Below are positions 1 to 6,311 of a stretch of 9,251 nt of DNA, one piece after another; the first letter of the stretch is position 1; each line of letters begins with the position of its first letter. Source of the stretch: Bacteroidaceae bacterium (GTDB taxonomy: Bacteria > Bacteroidota > Bacteroidia > Bacteroidales > Bacteroidaceae); assembly GCA_021443285.1 (NCBI GenBank), contig JABUUG010000072.1, positions 13,429 to 22,679 of the forward strand, in the 5' to 3' direction. Below the pieces are notes generated by a model that was given only the letters and a program-made list of their open reading frames with translations, was not told where the DNA came from and did not search any database. A program made the translations under genes and the position numbers.

Positions 1-1
1 A

Positions 2-57
2 CTTTAACTCCTCTTTAACTTCCCTTTAACTCCTCTTTAACTCCACTTTCCTTTAAC
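2..57. repeat. 11-bp tandem repeat downstream of porD
   Basis: CTTTAACT starts at 2, 13, 24 and 35, an exact 11-bp period (units CTTTAACTCCT, CTTTAACTTCC, CTTTAACTCCT, CTTTAACTCCA). A truncated CTTTC follows at 46 and a last CTTTAACT at 51. The last unit runs into the porD stop codon (57-59, read on the minus strand). On the porD strand the array reads as purine-rich AGTTAAAG units. It has no internal dyad, so it is not a hairpin terminator. It may extend past the left edge of the window. Its function is unknown. Confidence 0.85.
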
Positions 58-962
58 TATTGTTTGATTTTCTCCCATGTCAGGTTCTGCGAGGCGTTTA
101 TGGAGAAGAGTATGTCATAGACGGTTTCCTTCTCTTTGGCAGTGCCTTTGCCCTGATATATGTTGGCGAGCTCATCCTTCTTGTAGTCGGTCCATATCAT
201 TGGCAGCAGGCTCATGGGCTTGTCGCTGTGTGCTTTTTTCAGGCATTCTTCGAGGGCGGTGGAGATGTTTGTCCTGCCGCGCTCGACACTGCTGGCCATC
301 TCGTCGAGCCCTTTGCGGTAGTAGTCGTACTGCAGCTGTCGGAAGGGTTTCAGCGCGGGGTCGAGGTAGTCGTTGATGATGGCGAAGCGGTTGCGGCTGT
401 CCTCAAACGATTTCCAGCCGGGAAAGTCGAGGCTCTGCGCATTGTTCGTCAGGTAGCTGCAGCGCTGCAGCACATCCTCGCCGCCCATCGGTGAGAAGCT
501 GTCGAGGTCGATGCCGATTATCAGGAAGGCGTTGTAGGCGATGAGCGCAGTGAGCTGGTTATCAACACTCTCCTCGTTGAACAGCAGCTGGTCGAACTGT
601 GCGAAGCGGAAGTCGAACTTCTCATCGGTGTTGTTGTAGAGGGTGCTGTTGTATGCCGAATTAAACACCGGGCGGTTGGCCTGTATCAGTGCCTTGCAGG
701 TGAAGAGGTTGCTCGTGGCGTCGTAGGCGGTGACGGTGATGTTGAATGTGCAGTTTATGCGCTCGTTGCGCTGAAACTGGTACTGCGTCCACTGCTTGTC
801 GTTGATAAACTGCTCAAGCGACTGCTGCAGGTTGTCGAACACACTTGCATCAGTGCCTTGTATCTGGTTGTGGTTGATGATTACTTTTGCCAATAGTTCC
901 TGGGCAGAGGCAGTGAAGATTGATGAGTAAAAAAGGGCAGATAATAGAAAGAGCGTGCGCAT
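57..962 (-). CDS. porD: PorD-like DUF4835 protein, type IX secretion
   Basis: This 301-residue exported protein resembles the DUF4835/PorD family of Bacteroidetes, which is linked to type IX secretion and gliding and acts in the periplasm or at the outer membrane. Its biochemical role is not known. Residues 1-20 form a signal peptide: MRT, a hydrophobic stretch, then ASA before Q21, a good signal peptidase I site. The family-like features follow: an early AKVIINHNQIQGTD strand, an FxxLQQSLEQFINDKQWT segment, INCTFNITV near residue 70, and a central AYNAFLIIGIDLDSFSPMGG stretch around residues 142-161. The length is normal for the family. The start is the ATG at 960-962, downstream of a good TAnnTTTG box. 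The stop at 57-59 touches a tandem repeat. The gene looks richer in G+C than recQ. In other Bacteroidetes this gene often sits near coaBC and recN (recalled, not checked); here its upstream neighbour is divergent recQ, and what follows it lies off the left edge. Confidence 0.85.
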   Translation of the reverse strand: MRTLFLLSALFYSSIFTASAQELLAKVIINHNQIQGTDASVFDNLQQSLEQFINDKQWTQYQFQRNERINCTFNITVTAYDATSNLFTCKALIQANRPVFNSAYNSTLYNNTDEKFDFRFAQFDQLLFNEESVDNQLTALIAYNAFLIIGIDLDSFSPMGGEDVLQRCSYLTNNAQSLDFPGWKSFEDSRNRFAIINDYLDPALKPFRQLQYDYYRKGLDEMASSVERGRTNISTALEECLKKAHSDKPMSLLPMIWTDYKKDELANIYQGKGTAKEKETVYDILFSINASQNLTWEKIKQ

Positions 963-990
963 TATGGATTTTAATGTATATATTTTTGTG

Positions 991-1025
991 CAAATTTAAG
1001 ACATGATTAGGGGATATTCCGCAAA
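991..1025 (-). promoter_or_regulatory. porD promoter, Bacteroidetes type
   Basis: On the minus strand TAAATTTG (991-998) matches the -7 consensus TAnnTTTG exactly. A TTTG at 1022-1025, 23 bases upstream, could be the -33 element, at the long end of the usual spacing. Transcription would start near 985, giving a leader of about 20 bases before the ATG at 962. Confidence 0.55.
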
Positions 1026-1085
1026 ATATAACAGTACACTGTGGCACACTGATAGTTATTATTGATTAAAGATTAATGAGTTAGG

Positions 1086-1113
1086 GTTGAATATTTATTA
1101 TTTGTTAATTTTG
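1086..1113 (+). promoter_or_regulatory. recQ promoter, Bacteroidetes type
   Basis: TAATTTTG at 1106-1113 is an exact match to the -7 box TAnnTTTG. A weak GTTG at 1086-1089, with a 16-base spacer, is the only nearby -33 candidate. The start point would fall around 1118-1120, three to five bases before the ATG at 1123. This makes the mRNA almost leaderless and decides the recQ start. Confidence 0.5.
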
Positions 1114-1122
1114 CGCCGCATA

Positions 1123-3021
1123 ATGACACACGGAATACTAAAGAAATATTGGGGGTACGATAACTTCCGAGGCATTCAGGAAGAGATTATCAAAGATTTG
1201 CTTGCGGGAAAGGATGTGCTTGGCCTTATGCCCACCGGAGGTGGCAAGAGCATATGTTTTCAAGTGCCTGCACTTGCGATGGAGGGGGTATGTGTAGTAA
1301 TAAGCCCCCTGATTGCCTTGATGAAGGATCAGGTGGAAAACCTGAAGCGGAGGCATATCCGGTCAGCTGCAATATACAGCGGTATGTCGCACCAAACTGT
1401 CCTGCAAACACTTGAAAACGCTGTTTACGGTGGATTGAAGATACTCTACGTCTCGCCGGAAAGGCTTGAAAGCGACCTGTTCATTGCGAAGCTCAGCCAC
1501 ATGAATGTGAGTTTCTTTACGGTAGATGAAGCGCACTGCATCTGCCAGTGGGGATATGACTTCCGCCCTTCATATCTGAACATTTCCAAAGTGAGGAAGA
1601 TACATCCCAAAGCACCTGTCCTTGCCTTGACCGCAACAGCACCACCTGCCGTTGCGGATGATATTCAGGAAAAACTTCTGTTTGTCGAAAAGAACTGTAA
1701 GGGCATGAGTTTTAGACGCGACAACATCTCCTACATAGTAGAACTGGCCGAAGACAAACTGATTGCCCTGATGAATATACTGAATGAGACGCCAGGTTCT
1801 GCCATTGTATATGTGTCATCTCGTGAGAAGACCACACAAGTGGCAGAAATTCTCAGACAGGCGGGGATAACGGCTGAAGCCTACAATGCGGGACTGACAG
1901 ACATACACCGTGATGTGCGGCAGAAAAAATGGACTGATGACAGGGCTCGTGTGATGGTGGCGACAAATGCCTTTGGAATGGGTATTGACAAAGCTGACGT
2001 GCGTGTTGTGGTGCATATTGACGTGCCGACCTCTATCGAGGCGTATTTCCAGGAGGCGGGCAGAGCGGGCAGGGACGGGCAGCCGGCAAAGGCGATACTC
2101 TTGGTCAGTGCAAAGGATAAGTCGGTGCTGAGACGGAAGATAGAGACGAAGTACCCCGAAGAGGAGTACATAAAAAAAATATATGAGCTTGTCTGCTGCT
2201 TCTATGAGATAGGTGAGGGCTACGGCGAGAGTTTTTCCGCAATATTTGACATTGAAAAGTTTTGCCGTGCCTATGGGGAGTTTCCGGTAGTTGTAGAGTC
2301 TGCTTTGTCTATACTGAACAATGCGGGATACTTGATGTACAATAATGGTCGTGACTCATTGTCTCGTGTGCGCTTCATAGTTAACCGCGACGATTTATAT
2401 GAAATGCCGGAACTCCCAGAGTCTTTGGGCACTATGATGCAGGCGTTGCTGCGGAACTATACAGGATTGTTCACGAGTTATGTGTCGATAATGGAAGAAC
2501 GGCTGGAAGAACAGACTGCTCTGAGTGCAGATGAGGTGTACGCATCATTACTTGAACTTTCGCGAAGAGGAGTTATCCGCTACATTCCCAAAAGCAAGAA
2601 ACCACTAATCACTTTTTCCATAGATCGTGTGAGGGATGTGGATTTCTTCCTGCCTGATAGTTGCCATAAAACATTAAAGGAGAGGTTTACGGAGCGTGTG
2701 GATGCAGTGATTTCCTACATATCGAACAACATGGAATGCCGATCTGCGCAGCTTTTGCGATATTTCGGAGAAAATAATACAAACGCCTGCCTCCAATGTG
2801 ATGTCTGCAGGAAAAAGGGAGATATTAGTCTGAGAGACACGAATGGAATGAGGCGGCACATTTTGAAAAAACTCTCTGACGGGAAACTGCATCATATCAG
2901 CGAACTGTTTGTTCCGGAAAGTGGGAAACATGAACTGATGGATGAAATAAAAAGCATGCTCAGTGAGGAACTTATTGTATCAAAAGGACCAATGCTGACA
3001 ATGAAGAGACGGAACAAATAG
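1123..3021 (+). CDS. recQ: RecQ-family ATP-dependent DNA helicase
   Basis: This 632-residue superfamily 2 helicase unwinds DNA 3'-5' with ATP in recombination and repair. The motifs appear in order: motif 0 FRGIQ (16-20, where most RecQs have FRPGQ), Walker A MPTGGGKS (36-43), DEAH (135-138), TATA (170-173), motif V ATNAFGMGID (280-289) and motif VI QEAGRAGRDG (310-319). The zinc site C539, C556, C559, C562 is intact, including the typical LRYFGE between its first two cysteines. About 220 residues separate motif VI from the zinc site, against roughly 55 in E. coli RecQ. Only 70 residues follow the zinc site, so the usual C-terminal winged helix and HRDC domains are absent. The extra segment looks helical and winged-helix-like, which is common in Bacteroidetes RecQs. 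The frame is open back to a TTG at 1087, but that codon lies upstream of the predicted transcription start and the family aligns from MTHG, so the ATG at 1123 is chosen. Its only plus-strand neighbour, the uvrA paralog, starts beyond the tRNA from its own promoter. Confidence 0.95.
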   Translation: MTHGILKKYWGYDNFRGIQEEIIKDLLAGKDVLGLMPTGGGKSICFQVPALAMEGVCVVISPLIALMKDQVENLKRRHIRSAAIYSGMSHQTVLQTLENAVYGGLKILYVSPERLESDLFIAKLSHMNVSFFTVDEAHCICQWGYDFRPSYLNISKVRKIHPKAPVLALTATAPPAVADDIQEKLLFVEKNCKGMSFRRDNISYIVELAEDKLIALMNILNETPGSAIVYVSSREKTTQVAEILRQAGITAEAYNAGLTDIHRDVRQKKWTDDRARVMVATNAFGMGIDKADVRVVVHIDVPTSIEAYFQEAGRAGRDGQPAKAILLVSAKDKSVLRRKIETKYPEEEYIKKIYELVCCFYEIGEGYGESFSAIFDIEKFCRAYGEFPVVVESALSILNNAGYLMYNNGRDSLSRVRFIVNRDDLYEMPELPESLGTMMQALLRNYTGLFTSYVSIMEERLEEQTALSADEVYASLLELSRRGVIRYIPKSKKPLITFSIDRVRDVDFFLPDSCHKTLKERFTERVDAVISYISNNMECRSAQLLRYFGENNTNACLQCDVCRKKGDISLRDTNGMRRHILKKLSDGKLHHISELFVPESGKHELMDEIKSMLSEELIVSKGPMLTMKRRNK

Positions 3022-3048
3022 TGAAGTAAGAGGCAATCCGATTTTACT

Positions 3049-3086
3049 AAAAAAAGCCAAAATCTTGACTACAAGATACTTGGCTT
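3049..3086 (-). terminator. Rho-independent terminator of tRNA-His
   Basis: On the minus strand AAGCCAA (3086-3080) pairs with TTGGCTT (3060-3054) and ATCTTG (3077-3072) with CAAGAT (3067-3062), around a TAGT loop and a small internal bulge. Seven T residues follow (3055-3049). The stem begins 8 bases past the tRNA. On the plus strand no T run follows the stem, so it serves the tRNA rather than recQ. Confidence 0.8.
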
Positions 3087-3093
3087 ATATATG

Positions 3094-3168
3094 GGTGCCC
3101 AGTGGGACTCGAACCCACGACATTCAGAACCACAATCTGACGCTCTAACCAACTGAACTATGGGCACC
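3094..3168 (-). tRNA. tRNA-His (anticodon GTG)
   Basis: This gene encodes the histidine tRNA. The cloverleaf is complete on the minus strand: acceptor GTGCCCA (3167-3161) with TGGGCAC (3101-3095), D arm GTTC/GAGC, anticodon stem TCAGA/TCTGA with loop TTGTGGT, and T stem GTGGG/CCCAC with loop TTCGAGT. The anticodon GTG lies at 3133-3131. The histidine identity pair is encoded: G-1 (3168) opposite C73 (3094). After C73 the DNA reads CAT, so the full CCA end is not encoded and must be added by CCA transferase. The gene stands alone, with its own promoter and terminator, convergent with recQ. Confidence 0.97.
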
Positions 3169-3188
3169 ATAGTCTTTATTTGCGGCTG

Positions 3189-3219
3189 CAAAGTTATGTG
3201 TTTGTGGGATAATTGCAAA
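3189..3219 (-). promoter_or_regulatory. tRNA-His promoter
   Basis: On the minus strand TTTG (3216-3219) and TAACTTTG (3189-3196) match the Bacteroidetes -33 and -7 elements with a 19-base spacer, the best-matched promoter in the window. Transcription would begin near 3182, leaving a 5' leader of about 14 bases for RNase P to remove before G-1 at 3168. Confidence 0.7.
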
Positions 3220-3257
3220 TATAAATGCGACTTTTTTGGTCAAATAAATCCAAAATA

Positions 3258-3289
3258 TTGTGTTTGTTATATTGAAACAGATACTTTTG
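3258..3289 (+). promoter_or_regulatory. uvrA paralog promoter
   Basis: TACTTTTG (3282-3289) matches the -7 consensus exactly, and TTG at 3258-3260 lies 21 bases upstream as a -33 element. Transcription would start near 3295, giving a leader of about 60 bases. The -7 box lies almost wholly inside the left arm of an inverted repeat, so access by RNA polymerase may be regulated. Confidence 0.55.
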
Positions 3290-3306
3290 TGGCGAAAAAG
3301 TATCTG
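3278..3306. promoter_or_regulatory. Perfect 11-bp inverted repeat, candidate operator
   Basis: CAGATACTTTT (3278-3288) and AAAAGTATCTG (3296-3306) are perfect inverted copies separated by GTGGCGA. The left arm covers seven of the eight bases of the predicted uvrA -7 box, and the predicted transcription start falls at the end of the loop. This is a good position for a repressor site. As RNA the right arm would be at the very 5' end, so a hairpin in the transcript is less likely. The binding protein is unknown. Confidence 0.5.
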
Positions 3307-3353
3307 GAAGTAATTATAACGTTTGTTATGAAATGCCATGAAATTTAATCAGG

Positions 3354-6242
3354 ATGAATATTGAAATAAGGAATGCGAGGGTGAATAACCTGAAGAGTAT
3401 CTCGCTTGATATTCCGCACAACAAGCTCATTGTAATAACAGGTGTCAGCGGTTCGGGAAAGTCATCACTGGCTTTCGACACGCTTTATGCAGAGGGGCAG
3501 CGCAGGTATGTGGAGAGCCTTTCTGCCTATATCCGTCAATTTCTGGGACGTATGCCTAAGCCGGAATGTGATTTCATTAAGAACCTTCCTCCGGCAATTG
3601 CGATTGAGCAGAAGGTAATATCCCGAAATGCACGATCTACTGTAGGTACGACGACGGAGATTTATGAATATGTGAAGCTGCTCTTCTCACGTGTGGGGAA
3701 GACATATTCTCCGGTTTCGGGTCAGGAGGTGCGCAGACACAATACGGAGGATGTGCTTGCAAAGGCAAAAGAGTTTGCGTCAGGTACGCGTTTTTTAATT
3801 GCGGCACCGTTGCAAATATCTGAGGGTGGAACACTGCGGAAACAGCTTGAGAGGGAACTGCTACAGGGTTACCAGCGTATTATTTTGGGAGATGAAATAG
3901 TGGGCATTGAGGACTTCCTTACAGAAGGCAGGGAATGTAAAGGAGGTGGAGAGGGTAGAGAAGGTGTATATCTTCTTATAGACCGTCTGTCACTGGGTGG
4001 AGACGCAGACTCTGAATTGCGTTTGCTTTCATCTGCTGAAACTGCATTCTATGAGGGCAATGGCGAATGCCGCCTTGTTGTTATGCCGTCTATGATGTCG
4101 TTTGACTTCTCTGTACGTTTTGAGGCAGACGGTATTTCCTTTACTCCCCCTTCTGAGAATCTTTTTTCATTCAACTCTCCTGTCGGGGCGTGTGATTGCT
4201 GCGAAGGTTTCGGAAGAGTTATCGGCATTGACGAGAAGCTTGTCATTCCAGACTCCTCGTTGTCTGTTTATGAGGGGTGTGTGCAGTGCTGGCACGGAGA
4301 AAAGATGGGTGAGTGGCAGAAATATTTCATCCGTTATGCTGCCAAGGACGGTTTCCCTATCTTCACTCCATATTTTGAACTGTCTAGGAAGCATAAGGAC
4401 TGGTTGTGGCATGGTCTTCCCTCAGATCCTGGTTGGGAGAACCCTGAGGACAAGGTTTGCATAGATAACTTCTTCCAAATGGTACAGCGAAACCAGTACA
4501 AGATTCAGTACCGCGTAATGTTGAGCCGTTACCGTGGCAGAACTATTTGTCCCAAATGCCATGGCAACAGGCTGAAACAAGAAGCTACATATATAAAGGT
4601 GGCAGGGAGGGCAATTACGGACATTGTGGAAATGCCTGTTTCAGAATTGCTCAAATGGTTTGATGGCATAGCTCTCGTTCTTACCCAGAAAGAGCAGGAG
4701 ATTTCGAAAAGACTTATAACAGAGATAACATCGCGTCTACGGTTTTTGTGCAATGTGGGTCTTGGTTACCTCACACTAAATCGTGCTTCAAACACCCTTT
4801 CTGGTGGAGAGTCTCAACGTATAAATCTAACCACACAGCTTGGGAGTGCCCTTGTGGGATCTCTGTATATACTTGATGAGCCTTCGATAGGTCTGCATCC
4901 GCGTGACACAGAGCAGCTTATATCGGTGTTGAAACAGCTACGTAATCTTGGCAATACGGTAATTGTTGTGGAGCATGATGAGGATATAATGCGTGCGGCT
5001 GACCGGATTATAGACATTGGTCCGGGGGCAGGAAGTCTTGGCGGGGAGATTGTGTGGCAGGGGGCATTGAAGGAGTTATTGAAAGTGTGGGACTGTAAAG
5101 AGGGAAGAATACATTGCGCTGAGGCGCAGGGGGCGGGAGTAATGGATGAACGGATTAATGTGAAAGAAGGTTGGGAATCATATACGCTACGCTATCTCAC
5201 TGGCGAACTTACTATAAAAGTGCCGTCTGCGCGTCGGTCATGGAACAAGTCGATAGTGCTGAAGGGTGCGCGTATGCACAACCTCAAGGGTATAAACGCT
5301 GTTTTTCCTCTGAATGTTTTGACTGTGGTAACTGGAGTGTCTGGATCTGGGAAGTCATCTCTTGTGAAAGGTATACTCTATCCTGCAATGCGTCGGAAGC
5401 TTGACCTTGTGGCTGATTTGCCGGGAGAGTACAAGTCGCTTGAGGGAGATTTGAAGAGCATATCTGCAGTTGAACTTATTGACCAGAACCCAATTGGGAA
5501 GTCTGCAAGGTCGAATGCTGCCACATATATTAAGGCTTACGATGCCATAAGACAACTTTATGCTGACCAGCCTCTTTCCAAGCAGATGGGATATACGGCG
5601 GCATATTTCTCCTTCAATACTGATGGTGGACGTTGCGAGGAGTGTAAAGGATCGGGGGTAACGGTTATAGAGATGCAGTTTATGGCAGACCTTGAACTTA
5701 CATGTGAGTCGTGCCACGGCAAAAAGTTCAAGCGCGACATACTTGATGTGCGCTTTGAGGGGAAGAATATAAATGATGTGCTTGAGATGACTGTAGCAGA
5801 TGCTGTGAATTTCTTCAGTGAGCATGACCAAAAAGAAATAGTGAGACTACTCATGCCACTGATGGAAGTGGGACTCGGCTACATAAAGATGGGGCAGTCT
5901 TCAAGTACGCTTTCTGGTGGTGAGAGCCAGCGGGTGAAGCTTGCATATTACCTCGGCAAGGAGAAGTTCTCTCCGACACTGTTCATTTTCGATGAACCTA
6001 CAACTGGTCTTCACACGCATGATATAAAGATGCTTCTGGGTGCATTCGACCGACTTCTGTCCAGAGGGCATACCATTGTCGTTGTAGAGCACAATCTACA
6101 TGTAATAAAAATGGCAGACCACATCATTGACCTCGGTCCAGAAGGCGGAAACAGTGGAGGAAATGTTGTTTATCAAGGGACGCCGGAGGGACTGGTGCGG
6201 TGTAAAGCTTCATACACAGGCAGATACCTGAGTGGTGAATAG
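3354..6242 (+). CDS. uvrA: UvrA paralog (excinuclease ABC subunit A family)
   Basis: This 962-residue tandem ABC ATPase belongs to the UvrA family, whose canonical member finds bulky DNA lesions and loads UvrB. ATPase I has Walker A GVSGSGKS (30-37), signature LSGGESQR (482-489) and Walker B ILDEPS (506-511). ATPase II has Walker A at 661-668, signature at 853-860 and Walker B FDEPTTG from 879. The C-terminal zinc finger is intact (C761, C764, C784, C787). The first zinc finger keeps C280 and C283, but F256 and D259 stand where I place the first cysteine pair. C399 and C402 (CPKC) are present. A UvrB-binding-like region is present (about 115-245) but diverged: the usual KGEH-type motif reads SEGG, and a Gly/Glu-rich stretch lies near 194-206. 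The linker between the ATPase halves is extended (about 570-625). An in-frame TGA at 3339-3341 rules out earlier starts, so the ATG at 3354 is firm. The stop codon lies in a 21-bp inverted repeat. A canonical uvrA probably exists elsewhere in the genome, so UvrB-dependent repair is not assured. Confidence 0.88.
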   Translation: MNIEIRNARVNNLKSISLDIPHNKLIVITGVSGSGKSSLAFDTLYAEGQRRYVESLSAYIRQFLGRMPKPECDFIKNLPPAIAIEQKVISRNARSTVGTTTEIYEYVKLLFSRVGKTYSPVSGQEVRRHNTEDVLAKAKEFASGTRFLIAAPLQISEGGTLRKQLERELLQGYQRIILGDEIVGIEDFLTEGRECKGGGEGREGVYLLIDRLSLGGDADSELRLLSSAETAFYEGNGECRLVVMPSMMSFDFSVRFEADGISFTPPSENLFSFNSPVGACDCCEGFGRVIGIDEKLVIPDSSLSVYEGCVQCWHGEKMGEWQKYFIRYAAKDGFPIFTPYFELSRKHKDWLWHGLPSDPGWENPEDKVCIDNFFQMVQRNQYKIQYRVMLSRYRGRTICPKCHGNRLKQEATYIKVAGRAITDIVEMPVSELLKWFDGIALVLTQKEQEISKRLITEITSRLRFLCNVGLGYLTLNRASNTLSGGESQRINLTTQLGSALVGSLYILDEPSIGLHPRDTEQLISVLKQLRNLGNTVIVVEHDEDIMRAADRIIDIGPGAGSLGGEIVWQGALKELLKVWDCKEGRIHCAEAQGAGVMDERINVKEGWESYTLRYLTGELTIKVPSARRSWNKSIVLKGARMHNLKGINAVFPLNVLTVVTGVSGSGKSSLVKGILYPAMRRKLDLVADLPGEYKSLEGDLKSISAVELIDQNPIGKSARSNAATYIKAYDAIRQLYADQPLSKQMGYTAAYFSFNTDGGRCEECKGSGVTVIEMQFMADLELTCESCHGKKFKRDILDVRFEGKNINDVLEMTVADAVNFFSEHDQKEIVRLLMPLMEVGLGYIKMGQSSSTLSGGESQRVKLAYYLGKEKFSPTLFIFDEPTTGLHTHDIKMLLGAFDRLLSRGHTIVVVEHNLHVIKMADHIIDLGPEGGNSGGNVVYQGTPEGLVRCKASYTGRYLSGE

Positions 6243-6285
6243 TGAAGAGTGTAAGCGACAAAGCCGCTTACACTCTTCACTATTC
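6237..6285. terminator. 21-bp perfect inverted repeat at uvrA 3' end
   Basis: Bases 6237-6257 (GAATAGTGAAG...TAAGCG) and 6265-6285 are perfect inverted copies around the 7-base loop ACAAAGC. The left arm contains the last Glu codon and TAG stop (6240-6242) of uvrA. No long T run follows on either strand, so it is not a textbook intrinsic terminator. A stem this stable between convergent genes could still block readthrough or protect both mRNA ends. Confidence 0.7.
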
Positions 6286-6290
6286 TTTCA

Positions 6291-6311
6291 GTCGCTTTGC
6301 TTACACTATTC
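6291..6311 (-). repeat. Third, shortened copy of the same repeat at clpB end
   Basis: On the minus strand this reads GAATAGTGTAAGC then AAAGCGAC. It equals the start of the hairpin arm with AAGAGTG removed, followed by a rearranged loop motif. It supplies the last Glu codon and TAG stop of clpB, just as the other copy does for uvrA. Confidence 0.65.

Noticed and set aside
2..57. CRISPR array
   Set aside because: The units are 11 bp with no unique spacers and there are no cas genes nearby.
60..494. Open frames on the plus strand opposite porD (60-494 and 77-376)
   Set aside because: They are antisense shadows of a well-supported coding frame, low-complexity in translation, with no family resemblance.
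1087..1122. TTG start giving a 12-residue longer RecQ
   Set aside because: It lies upstream of the predicted transcription start, is a rare start codon, and the family aligns from the ATG at 1123.
3160..3348. 62-codon plus-strand frame between tRNA-His and uvrA
   Set aside because: It starts inside the tRNA gene and runs through both promoters and the inverted repeat, and the translation resembles nothing.
1123..6242. recQ plus uvrA as a defence or novel repair operon
   Set aside because: A tRNA on the other strand, its terminator and a separate promoter lie between them, so they are independent units. No nuclease or other defence gene is next to them.
6237..6311. Insertion-sequence ends
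   Set aside because: There is no transposase or room for one. The repeats enclose only a 7-base loop and a few bases.
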